DNA of 52,666 nt from Bacteroidales bacterium (lineage in GTDB: Bacteria > Bacteroidota > Bacteroidia > Bacteroidales > P3): NCBI GenBank assembly GCA_016280915.1, contig JAEEHQ010000123.1:1-52666 (forward strand), written 5' to 3'. The translations under genes and the position numbers were made by a program. How positions within the stretch are numbered: the stretch's first letter is position 1; each line of letters starts with the position of its first letter. Below, one piece after another: positions 1 through 7,526 of the stretch. The notes under the pieces are model-generated. The model was not told the origin of the DNA. It saw only the letters and a program-made list of their open reading frames with translations, and ran no database searches.

Positions 1-1035
1 AGAAGGATTCCAGTGGACGGAGAGATGCGTAGTGTCGGCATCCGTCAATTCAACCCACGGCACATACTCGCAGGCATTACAGTCGTTCATCACCGTGGCG
101 ATGGTGTCGCCGTCGTAGAAGTCGTAGTTTTCGCCCTGTGCTAATAGGCGGTGGCTGAGGTCATATACCAAAAACTGGGCATCATAGTCCTCGCTTGCCT
201 GATGCCACACCAGAGTCACACTGTCGTGGCACAGCGGCACATACACAGAGTCCATATACCCATTATCGAGTGTCACGAAGTCCAACAGGCTGCCGCGTTG
301 GTACACCTCGATACCGTTGCCTTGCCAGCCGTCCCAATTAAAGTCGCGCACAAAGAACAGCATGTCGCAGGTGTTCACGCCGCACAGGGTGGCGAATTGG
401 CCAAAGCGGGGACTGCTTGTCTCGCTACCGCACGTGGCGGTCACATATACGTCGTACGTATGTGCCGAGTCGAGTCCCGTCAGCGTCACGGCTGGGGTGG
501 TCACAGTCAGCGTGGTGCCGCTGCCAGGCGTGAAGCCCGCCTGTCCATACTCCACCAACCACGATGCAATGGCGTTGTTGTTCCAAGCCAGCACTAGTTG
601 GTTGTGGGTGCGTGAAGCCACATGCAGACCGCTGACACGCGGGCAGGTGGGGCACTGGTTCATTGCAACGGCGAGGGTGTCGCCGGTACTGTAGCCGTAG
701 GCGTTGGCGACGCTGAGCAGCGTGTCGCCGTCGTCGTTGAGCACATAGAAAGAAATCTCGCTGTCATAGGCTCCATGCTGCCAGAGGAAGTAGACCGAGT
801 CGGTACAGACCGATATGTCGGTTTGGCCATTGCTGCCTTGAAGTATCGTGGCGGTGCCACGCAGGACGGCTCCTTGGTAGACAAGAAGTTGGCCGTTGTT
901 CCATCCGTCACCGTAGCTGTCATGCATGTAGACGTGGAGCTGGCAGGAAGGGGTCTCGTCCGGACACTGAGCAGCGAGGGGGCCGGAGAGGGTCCAGAGG
1001 AGAGTGAATAGAATAAATAATATACGTTTTTCCAT
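1..1035 (-). CDS. Secreted fibronectin type III repeat protein (C-terminus outside window)
   Basis: The frame is open from ATG at 1035 to the left edge (345 codons, no stop), so the C-terminus is missing. It begins with a signal peptide (MEKRILFILFTLLWTL..AAQ). A recurring unit follows: a short module with a D-x-YGDGW or DFNWDGW motif (about residues 38-48 and 228-240), then a fibronectin type III domain (about 133-205, with a second starting near 330). Such modules are common in adhesins and T9SS cargo of Bacteroidales. A sorting domain would lie at the unseen C-terminus, so T9SS export is inference. It is transcribed divergently from the gltS-like gene. The opposite strand also holds short open frames, but only this frame has a signal peptide and recognisable domains. 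Confidence 0.8.
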   Translation of the reverse strand, partial: MEKRILFILFTLLWTLSGPLAAQCPDETPSCQLHVYMHDSYGDGWNNGQLLVYQGAVLRGTATILQGSNGQTDISVCTDSVYFLWQHGAYDSEISFYVLNDDGDTLLSVANAYGYSTGDTLAVAMNQCPTCPRVSGLHVASRTHNQLVLAWNNNAIASWLVEYGQAGFTPGSGTTLTVTTPAVTLTGLDSAHTYDVYVTATCGSETSSPRFGQFATLCGVNTCDMLFFVRDFNWDGWQGNGIEVYQRGSLLDFVTLDNGYMDSVYVPLCHDSVTLVWHQASEDYDAQFLVYDLSHRLLAQGENYDFYDGDTIATVMNDCNACEYVPWVELTDADTTHLSVHWNPS

Positions 1036-1146
1036 AATGTAGGGTATTAGAGGGGGTTATGGGTAATATAATAGGAATAATTAACTAACTTTAAGATAAT
1101 TGTTTATGAACAATTAGGTGTTGATAAATCAAATGTTACGATGTTG

Positions 1147-1154
1147 CAAATATA
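1147..1154 (-). promoter_or_regulatory. Possible -7 box for the FN3 protein gene
   Basis: Read on the minus strand this is TATATTTG, matching the Bacteroidota -7 consensus TAnnTTTG. No TTTG lies at the expected -33 distance, and the implied leader is about 105 nt, so this is tentative. Confidence 0.3.
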
Positions 1155-1248
1155 AATAAAAAAAATGATACGTGGGAATTATTTGTTTTCGGTGAAGTCT
1201 TTATGCAGGATAGGGGGCTTGGTAAAGTGTTTTTTTGGGGCTGGAGGA

Positions 1249-1279
1249 TTTGCAGAATGGAAAAAAGTGTGTATTTTTG
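1249..1279 (+). promoter_or_regulatory. Bacteroidota-type promoter of the gltS-like gene
   Basis: TTTG at 1249-1252 and TATTTTTG at 1272-1279 are separated by 19 nt, the arrangement of the Bacteroidota primary sigma promoter. The -7 box ends 24 nt before the ATG at 1304, giving a short leader. Confidence 0.65.
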
Positions 1280-1303
1280 CAAAAATTTTAAAAGGATTGC
1301 TTT

Positions 1304-2722
1304 ATGACTTCGTTTGCTGATGTGGGTGCATGGGGGTGGTTGATTCAGTTTTTTGTGATTGTAGCGGCGCTGCTGGTGGCCAATCTGGTGCGCTGCTATG
1401 TGCCGCTGCTGCGGCGCAGTTTGTTGCCCACGGCGTTGCTGGCGGGACTGCTTATTCTGTGTGTGAAGCCGCTGGGGTTGTTTCATGCGCTGGTCGACAA
1501 AGGGTCTATGGAGGTAATCACCTACCATGCGCTGGGCCTGGGATTTGTGGCCATGGCGCTGAAGAATAAGCGTATTAAGAGTCGCACCTCTACACTTAAA
1601 GTGGTGGAGACGGGGGCGGTGACAGCCAGCACTTATATCGTGCAGGGCATCGTGGGGCTGGCGGTCACTATCCCGCTGTTTCTGTGGTGGAACCGCCACG
1701 ATTTCTTTTATGCCTCGGGCCTGCTGCTGCCCATGGGCTACGGTCAGGGGCCAGGACAGGCACTCAACTTCGGCGTGACTTACACGGGTTTTGCTGCTGA
1801 CCAGGGCATCGCCTTCCACGGCTCGGACTTCGGCCTGAGCATTGCCGCCACAGGCTTTTTGTTGGGCAGCCTCATCGGGGTGGTGTATATGAACGTGCTG
1901 CGCCGCAAAGGCCGTCTGACGATGAAGACGGGCGACTACAAGGAGGTGTACACCCTGGCCGACTATGAGTCGGAAAACGAGATACCGCATGCCGAGTCGA
2001 TCGACAAGATGACTGTTCAAGTGGGTCTGGTGCTGCTGGTCTACGCAGCGGTGTTTCTGCTGATGTATGGGGTGCAACAACTGGATTTGGGCGACTTTGG
2101 CACCAAGACCCTCAAGCCTATGTTTTGGGGGTTCAACTTCCTGTGGGGCACCATTTTCGGCTCGCTGCTGAAGGTTGTCATCAACCGTGCCCGCCGCGTA
2201 CATTTAATGGAGCGCGAGTATATCAACAACTACACCCTCGACCGCATTGCCGGCACCTGCTTCGACTTTATGATTGTGGCGGGCACCGCTGCCATCGATT
2301 TTGCCAATCTGCGCGGCATCTGGTTGCCCTTGCTGCTGGTGTGTGCCTTGGGCGCGGTGGTAACCTTTGTTCACGTGCGCGCCTGTTGCAAGCACCTCTA
2401 TCCCGACTATCAGTACGAAGGTTTCTTCTCTATGTTCGGGATGCTCACCGGCACCGCCAGCAACGGCATGATTCTGCTGCGCGAAATCGACCCCAAGTTC
2501 GAGACACCCGCGGCCAACAACCTGGTGCTGCAAACCATTCCTGCCATTGCCTTCGGATTTCCCGTGCTGCTGCTCATGGGGGTAGGTCCGCAGAGCATGA
2601 AGAGCTGCCTTATCACCCTCGGCATTTTGGCGGTGTGCTTTGTTGCGTTTGCCTTGTTTATTTTTAGGAAGAAAATCTTTAAGAAAAGAGAATTGAAATC
2701 ATCAAAACAATTGATGCCATGA
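1304..2722 (+). CDS. gltS: Sodium/glutamate symporter, GltS family
   Basis: A 472-residue polytopic inner-membrane protein. Two inverted glycine-rich motifs typical of GltS carriers are visible: GYGQGPGQALNFG near residue 146 and GMLTGTASNGMILLREIDP near residue 379, each between hydrophobic helices. An early segment YHALGLGFVAMALK also fits the family. The expected role is Na+-coupled glutamate uptake, though substrate specificity in Bacteroidota homologues is inferred. The C-terminus is basic (FRKKIFKKRELKSSK). Its stop codon overlaps the start of the downstream Omp85 gene (ATGA), which suggests translational coupling. A good promoter lies 24 nt upstream. Confidence 0.85.
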   Translation: MTSFADVGAWGWLIQFFVIVAALLVANLVRCYVPLLRRSLLPTALLAGLLILCVKPLGLFHALVDKGSMEVITYHALGLGFVAMALKNKRIKSRTSTLKVVETGAVTASTYIVQGIVGLAVTIPLFLWWNRHDFFYASGLLLPMGYGQGPGQALNFGVTYTGFAADQGIAFHGSDFGLSIAATGFLLGSLIGVVYMNVLRRKGRLTMKTGDYKEVYTLADYESENEIPHAESIDKMTVQVGLVLLVYAAVFLLMYGVQQLDLGDFGTKTLKPMFWGFNFLWGTIFGSLLKVVINRARRVHLMEREYINNYTLDRIAGTCFDFMIVAGTAAIDFANLRGIWLPLLLVCALGAVVTFVHVRACCKHLYPDYQYEGFFSMFGMLTGTASNGMILLREIDPKFETPAANNLVLQTIPAIAFGFPVLLLMGVGPQSMKSCLITLGILAVCFVAFALFIFRKKIFKKRELKSSKQLMP

Positions 2723-4074
2723 AAAAGAATGTGACACTTTTCGCTTTCGGTTTGGCCCTTTTTGCCACGTTGTCTTTGTCGGCGCAGGATAGTGCCAATG
2801 TGCGCAAGGGATGGACATTCGGTGTGCTGCCCAGTTTTGCCTACGATGCCGACCTGGGGCTGCAGCTCGGACTTCTGTCCAACGTCTATTACTTCGGCGA
2901 CGGAGCCATCTATCCCGACTATTACCATTCCTTCTACGTCGAGGCAGCCACTACGTCAAAGCACTACGGCCTTTATCGGTTTGCATACGACTCCAAGTAC
3001 CTCATCCCTGGCCATCGTTTGAGCATCGACCTCACCTATCTGCCCGACCAGATGTGCGATTTCTACGGTTTCAATGGCTACGAGTCTCTTTATCGACCCG
3101 AGTACTCCGACCAATCAAGTGCGCTTTACCGCACCCGTGCCTACTACAAGTTCAAACGTGACATGTTTCGCTTCAGCGCCGACTTGCAGGGCACCATTGC
3201 CAAGCCTTGGTACTGGAATGCGGGCATTGGACTGCTATACTACAACGTGGGCACAGTCGATGTGGCCCGGCTGAACAAATATACTAAAAAAGAGGCCGAT
3301 CAACTGCCGGAAGGCGTAGGAACGCTCTATGACGAGTATGTGTCGTTGGGCTATATCAGCCCTGTCGAAGCCAATGGGGGAATCCATCCCTATATGCACG
3401 GCGGCTTCACCTTCGACACTCGCGACCGCCAGCAGAATCCCCGCTGCGGCATCCATGCTGATGCCTTCCTCACCTATTATGCCGGCATTGGCAACATGAG
3501 GGATTACAATGACCTCATGTTCAATGCAGCCTGGCGGCACTATCTGCCCATCATTCCCAACCGCCTCACCTTTGCCTACCGCTTGGGCACCCAACTGAAT
3601 GTGGCGGGCGAGAGCCCCTTCTACCTCAACACCTACCTCAACCAGCTCTACATGCAGCGTGTCATCTATGAGGGACTGGGTGGCGCCAACTCCATTCGCG
3701 GCATCATGCGCAACCGCATCCTCGCACGAGGAGTGGCCTTCGCCAATGTGGAGTTCCGCGTGCAGGTGGCGCACTTCAAGATTGGCAAAGAAAACTTCTA
3801 TATTGGCCTCAACCCCTTCCTCGATGCCGGCATGGTGGTGCAGCCCTACGACCGTGTCATCGCCGACCCCGTTCAGGCAGCCCTGAGCTCAGAGAACCCC
3901 GACGACCTCTACGACGACAGCCGCCTCTATAGTCCCCACATCTCTGCCGGCTGCGGCCTCAAGGTGGCCATGAATGACAATTTCGTCCTCAGCGTCGACT
4001 GGGCCACCGCACTCGATAAGCAGGACAACGCCAAGCTGAGCAACCTCTACATCAAGATGGGGTATATGTTTTAG
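2719..4074 (+). CDS. Omp85/BamA-family outer-membrane beta-barrel protein
   Basis: A 451-residue precursor with a signal peptide (MKKNVTLFAFGLALFATLSLSAQ). The body is rich in alternating aromatic strands. Near residue 322 it has GGANSIRGIMRNR, which resembles the conserved (V)RGY/F region of the Omp85 (bacterial surface antigen D15) barrel, and it ends in an aromatic residue (KMGYMF) as barrel proteins do. No POTRA domains are evident: the N-terminus moves straight into barrel-like sequence, so this is a short POTRA-less member and unlikely to be the essential BamA. It starts within the gltS stop codon. A direct transport partnership is not implied by this alone. Confidence 0.75.
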   Translation: MKKNVTLFAFGLALFATLSLSAQDSANVRKGWTFGVLPSFAYDADLGLQLGLLSNVYYFGDGAIYPDYYHSFYVEAATTSKHYGLYRFAYDSKYLIPGHRLSIDLTYLPDQMCDFYGFNGYESLYRPEYSDQSSALYRTRAYYKFKRDMFRFSADLQGTIAKPWYWNAGIGLLYYNVGTVDVARLNKYTKKEADQLPEGVGTLYDEYVSLGYISPVEANGGIHPYMHGGFTFDTRDRQQNPRCGIHADAFLTYYAGIGNMRDYNDLMFNAAWRHYLPIIPNRLTFAYRLGTQLNVAGESPFYLNTYLNQLYMQRVIYEGLGGANSIRGIMRNRILARGVAFANVEFRVQVAHFKIGKENFYIGLNPFLDAGMVVQPYDRVIADPVQAALSSENPDDLYDDSRLYSPHISAGCGLKVAMNDNFVLSVDWATALDKQDNAKLSNLYIKMGYMF

Positions 4075-4131
4075 AGTTGATAGAGAGGATAGAGGGGATA
4101 GAGTTTAGGGTTTATAATATCAACTATCGGC
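4073..4131 (-). repeat. G-poor heptamer tract (minus-strand orientation)
   Basis: Read on the minus strand this is a run of CTAAACTCTATCCCCTCTAT-like words with few G. It resembles the longer tracts at 37.8, 38.5, 41.0, 46.4 and 48.9 kb. It starts within the 3' end of the Omp85 gene, spans the 45-bp gap and reaches the 3' end of the polymerase gene, which converge here. Confidence 0.45.
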
Positions 4132-5322
4132 TTTTTCTGGGCTTAGGCCGAAGTTGATGGTGTCGTCGCCGAATTTTTTGTTGAGGGCGTCGGTGATTTG
4201 CATGAGCTTGCGGTGGCGTTCGTCTTGAGGCTCGGAGAAGAGGTCGAGCTGCATGCCTTCTTCTTCGGTGATGTTGGTGAGGATGACACCTGCCTGTTTG
4301 AAGAGAAATCCTTCTTTGTAGAGACTGTGCAGTCCTGATACTGCGGCTTTGACGATGGTTGGAGTGTCGGCCGTGGGTGAGGGGAGGTGGATGCCGACGC
4401 TGTTGCGATATTGGGCCAAGTCCTGCCGGTGGCGGTTGGTGGAAAGGAAGACTTGGACGGTGCGGCAGACACTCTGCTGCTGGCGCAGTTTGGCAGCGCA
4501 GGAGGCAGCATAGGTGCGGATATCCTGCTCAATGGTTTGCAGGTTGTCACTCATATGGACAAAGGTGCGGCTCTGCATGATGCTGCGCTGTTTAGTAGGG
4601 CGGTGGAGATCGATGCAAGGGGTCCCTCTCAGTTCGCGCCAGGTGTTGAGTCCAGCAACGGAGAAGATGCTGCTAAGAAACTTTTCGTCGCAATTCACGA
4701 ACTCCTGTGCGGTGTGAATGCCTAGTGCGTAGAGTTTGGCTCGGTTCTGCCGTCCGATGCCCCACACATCGGCAATGTCGAGCAGGGAAAGTGCCCGCTG
4801 TCGGTTTTCGGGCATAAGCAGGCACACCCCGTCGTAGCCTTTGTAGTGCTTTGCGTAGTGGGTGGCCACCTTAGCCAAGGTGTAAGTCTGCGAAAGGCCG
4901 CAGCTTACGGGGATGTTGGTGCTTTGAGCAATCATCTGTTTGACCAATGTGGCATAGTGGCGCAGCTCTTCGGGATTGTCGGAGGGGAGGGTGCCAAAAA
5001 ACTCGTCGACAGAATATTGAACAAAGTCCTGCACGATTTCCTGCCGCTGCACATTCTCCATGATTTGGCGTGAGATGCGGCGATACTTCTTGTGGTCGAC
5101 AGGGCAAATGACCACATGGTTCATCTTGATGAGGTTGCGCACTTGAAAGAGGGGGATGCCGCGCTTAAGCCCCAAGGCTTTGGCCTCGGCGGTGAGGGCG
5201 AGGATGATGCCGCCTCCGTTTTCGTTGTCGTTAGCTACGACCACGGGTTTTCCTCCCAGTCCAGGACGGGTGGCCACTTCGCAAGAGGCAAAAAAGGCGT
5301 TGCAGTCGATGTGGAGGAACAT
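4120..5322 (-). CDS. Y-family DNA polymerase, UmuC-like
   Basis: A 400-residue translesion polymerase. The catalytic carboxylates are in place: D6 in LHIDCNAFFASCE, and D106/E107 in YSVDEFFG. The palm/finger segment EAKALGLKRGIPLFQ is UmuC-like. A helix-hairpin-helix thumb segment (DVWGIGRQNRAKLYALGI) and a C-terminal little-finger region end in LDLF, a plausible beta-clamp binding motif. It is closer to UmuC/ImpB than to DinB by eye. No umuD-like protease gene is adjacent, so it would act alone or with a distant partner. It converges with the Omp85 gene and lies downstream of rubredoxin on the same strand, separated by a terminator. Confidence 0.85.
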   Translation of the reverse strand: MFLHIDCNAFFASCEVATRPGLGGKPVVVANDNENGGGIILALTAEAKALGLKRGIPLFQVRNLIKMNHVVICPVDHKKYRRISRQIMENVQRQEIVQDFVQYSVDEFFGTLPSDNPEELRHYATLVKQMIAQSTNIPVSCGLSQTYTLAKVATHYAKHYKGYDGVCLLMPENRQRALSLLDIADVWGIGRQNRAKLYALGIHTAQEFVNCDEKFLSSIFSVAGLNTWRELRGTPCIDLHRPTKQRSIMQSRTFVHMSDNLQTIEQDIRTYAASCAAKLRQQQSVCRTVQVFLSTNRHRQDLAQYRNSVGIHLPSPTADTPTIVKAAVSGLHSLYKEGFLFKQAGVILTNITEEEGMQLDLFSEPQDERHRKLMQITDALNKKFGDDTINFGLSPEKADS

Positions 5323-5353
5323 GGGGAAGGGTGTGTGGGCGTTGTTATGGGTT

Positions 5354-5400
5354 ACAAAAAGCTTGCGCAGAGTTATTTACAACCTGCGCAAGCTTTTTGT
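5354..5400 (-). terminator. Intrinsic terminator downstream of rubredoxin
   Basis: A perfect 17-bp stem (5354-5370 with 5384-5400), arms ACAAAAAGCTTGCGCAG and its complement, with a 13-nt loop. It begins 18 nt after the rubredoxin stop on the minus strand, and the base of the stem supplies a U-run. It separates rubredoxin from the polymerase gene. Confidence 0.75.
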
Positions 5401-5417
5401 AGGGCGAGGGTTGAGGA

Positions 5418-5582
5418 CTATTCGTCGAGGGGGCTGAAATCCTCCTTACCCACACCGCAGATGGGGCAGACCCAGTCGGAGGGGATTTTTTCGAAGGGGG
5501 TGCCTGGGGCAATGTTGCTGTCGGGGTCGCCGTTGATGGGGTCGTAGACATAACCGCAGATTTTGCAAACGTACTTTTTCAT
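5418..5582 (-). CDS. Rubredoxin
   Basis: A 54-residue one-iron electron carrier. The two Fe-binding CxxC loops are present: [10 protein letters not shown] at residues 6-15 and [11 protein letters not shown] at residues 39-49. The length is standard for rubredoxin, which supports starting at the ATG at 5582. An upstream in-frame ATG at 5660 would add a lysine/asparagine-rich leader foreign to the family. Rubredoxins pass electrons to peroxide or superoxide reductases and similar partners in anaerobes. No partner gene is adjacent. Confidence 0.95.
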   Translation of the reverse strand: MKKYVCKICGYVYDPINGDPDSNIAPGTPFEKIPSDWVCPICGVGKEDFSPLDE

Positions 5583-5885
5583 TTTTTTGTTGTTTTTAAA
5601 GGATTTAACATAGTAGTTTCGGCTTTGCCTGAGACCGGTGAGGTGGGGCGGGGCCGACATATTTTTTTACGGGTGCAAAATTACTATTTTTTTTGAGATT
5701 GGGGATTTTTTTTTTTTGAGATGGGGTGGAGGGCAGAATTGGTAGAGGGGATAGAATTGATAGAAAGGGTAGAATTGATAGAGGGGATGGGGGGGAGTTG
5801 GAGGGGGCGATGTTTTTTTTCTTTTGGTTGGGGCAATATTTTGGGCGCGGGGTCGTTACTTAGTTATATTAAATTGTCTAACGAA
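5583..5885. other. Gap between rubredoxin and redoxin genes, with a purine-rich repeat tract
   Basis: 303 bp, no gene. It holds CAAAATTA at 5676-5683 (minus-strand TAATTTTG, a possible rubredoxin -7 box) and, at about 5740-5790, two near-copies of a GGTAGAATTGATAGAGGGG-like unit. On the minus strand that unit is C-rich and G-poor, like the other heptamer tracts. An in-frame ATG at 5721 would extend the redoxin protein through this low-complexity DNA and was rejected. Confidence 0.5.
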
Positions 5886-7352
5886 ATGAGAAGTACACGA
5901 AAAGTGATTAGCACGTTGCTGATGCTGCTGATGGCAGGAATGGCTGTGGCACAGACTAATATCACCATCCAGGGTGAGGTGGTGGACGGGGCAGGCAGGA
6001 CTGTATATCTGTATCATTATACCGACATGCTGACCCTGACGGAGGAGCTGGTAGACCAGGCGACAATTGGTGAAAACCACCATTTTGAGCTGAAGGCCTA
6101 TGCTAACTATCCCACGCTGATGATACTGCAGATAGAGAACTACAGCCAGTCGTTCTTTGTGGAACCGGGGCGCGACTACGAGGTGTATGTGCCCCGTTTT
6201 GACTGGAATATTGATGAGAAGAAGAATGTTTTTCTTGACCCCGAGGTGCTGCCGCTGGAGTTTGTGAACATGCCCAAGGATGAGTTGAACGGCCTGATTT
6301 CGAACTATGAGGCTGTGGTGGCTCAGTATCTAGACGACCACCGCATCCATTTCGACGCACGTTTTAGACCGCAGAAACGTTATTTCGACAGCCTGGAGGT
6401 GGAGGTGCGCAAGAAGGCCCCCGATACGCGCAACGAGTTTTTCAACCGCTACAAACGCTACCAGCTGGCCAGCCTGAAATACAGCCTGCATTTCGACAGC
6501 CGTCGCAACATGGTGAACTGCTACATAAAGGACCAGCCTATTCTCTATTACGACGACAACTACATGTCGTTTTTCTGCACGCTGTTTGCCAACACGCTGT
6601 CGAAGGGTACGAACAAGATACCGGTGTGGCAGCTGGCCCGATGGGTGAACGACCTGAAGGTGGATGTGTTTCTCGACTCGATTGGTACCGACACGCTGCT
6701 GCGCAATGAGCAGGTGCGCGAACTAGTGGCGTTGCAGGCGCTGCAGGAGGCTTTCTACCAGACCAGCTACTACGAACCAGGCAAGGTGGTGGGCATGGTG
6801 GGCCTGATTGGAAACAAGAGCAAGTTTAAGGAGCATAAGGTCTTGGCAAAGCGCATTATAGAAAACCTGCGCCAGAAAGAGGAGGGTGCCGTGATGCCTA
6901 CCTTTGAGCTGCCGGATGTGAACAAAGAGATGGTCTCGCTGGAGAAGATGAAGGGCAAATGGGTCTATCTGTCGTTTGTGCGCGTGGGCGACCCCAACTG
7001 CATAGCCGAATTGGAGACGATGGCCCATTTTAAGGACAGCATCTATGCCAAGAGCAAGAATGTGGAGTTTGTGACCATATGCTGCGACCGCGAGTTCCAG
7101 AAGATGTATCATTTTCTTAAAAACTCGAAGAGGGGGTCTCAGTACAACTGGACGTGGCTGCACTTTAACGGCAACTACAAGCTGCTGGAGCACTACCAGG
7201 TGGTTTCTTATCCCCATTTCATACTGATTAATCCCGACGGACAGCTGCAATACACCGTCACCCCGACGCCTGCCAGCGGTTTCCTGATGCAAGGCCCTTG
7301 GCAGAAGAGGACGGAGGAGGAAGGAGAAAAGCCTTTCTTCCTACGCTATTGA
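5886..7352 (+). CDS. Exported thioredoxin-fold (redoxin/TlpA-like) protein
   Basis: 488 residues from the ATG at 5886, chosen because a clean signal peptide follows (MRSTRKVISTLLMLLMAGMAVAQ). The N-terminal part (ITIQGEVVDGAGRTVYLYHY..) resembles the DUF4369-type domain that precedes redoxins in Bacteroidota. The middle is helical. The C-terminal 130 residues form a thioredoxin fold (MPTFELPDVNKEMVSLEKMKG.., PHFILINPDG). At the active-site position the usual CxxC is DPNC (Cys372), so only one cysteine remains. It may act as a one-cysteine peroxiredoxin-like enzyme or have a non-redox role. A terminator follows at 7375. Confidence 0.7.
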   Translation: MRSTRKVISTLLMLLMAGMAVAQTNITIQGEVVDGAGRTVYLYHYTDMLTLTEELVDQATIGENHHFELKAYANYPTLMILQIENYSQSFFVEPGRDYEVYVPRFDWNIDEKKNVFLDPEVLPLEFVNMPKDELNGLISNYEAVVAQYLDDHRIHFDARFRPQKRYFDSLEVEVRKKAPDTRNEFFNRYKRYQLASLKYSLHFDSRRNMVNCYIKDQPILYYDDNYMSFFCTLFANTLSKGTNKIPVWQLARWVNDLKVDVFLDSIGTDTLLRNEQVRELVALQALQEAFYQTSYYEPGKVVGMVGLIGNKSKFKEHKVLAKRIIENLRQKEEGAVMPTFELPDVNKEMVSLEKMKGKWVYLSFVRVGDPNCIAELETMAHFKDSIYAKSKNVEFVTICCDREFQKMYHFLKNSKRGSQYNWTWLHFNGNYKLLEHYQVVSYPHFILINPDGQLQYTVTPTPASGFLMQGPWQKRTEEEGEKPFFLRY

Positions 7353-7374
7353 GGCAGGAAGCAGAGCTGCAGAC

Positions 7375-7405
7375 AAAGGGGTGGAAGCGTGGCTTCCATC
7401 CTTTT
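7375..7405 (+). terminator. Probable terminator after the redoxin gene
   Basis: A stem of 13-14 nt (AAAGGGGTGGAAGC with GCTTCCATCCTTT, one bulge, GTG loop) followed by a short T-rich run, 22 nt past the stop at 7352. Confidence 0.55.
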
Positions 7406-7526
7406 GTTTTGTGGTGGTGCAAATGAGGCAACTAACACTCGGCTGTTGACAAAAAGCGGGTGGGGAGGAGGTTTTATTATATTATTATTAGTATTTTTAC
7501 TCTTTGAATAAAGTAATAATTGTTTT

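Noticed and set aside
1136..2203. 355-codon minus-strand open frame opposite gltS
   Set aside because: The translation is His/Gln-rich, typical of a shadow frame. GltS motifs on the other strand are intact.
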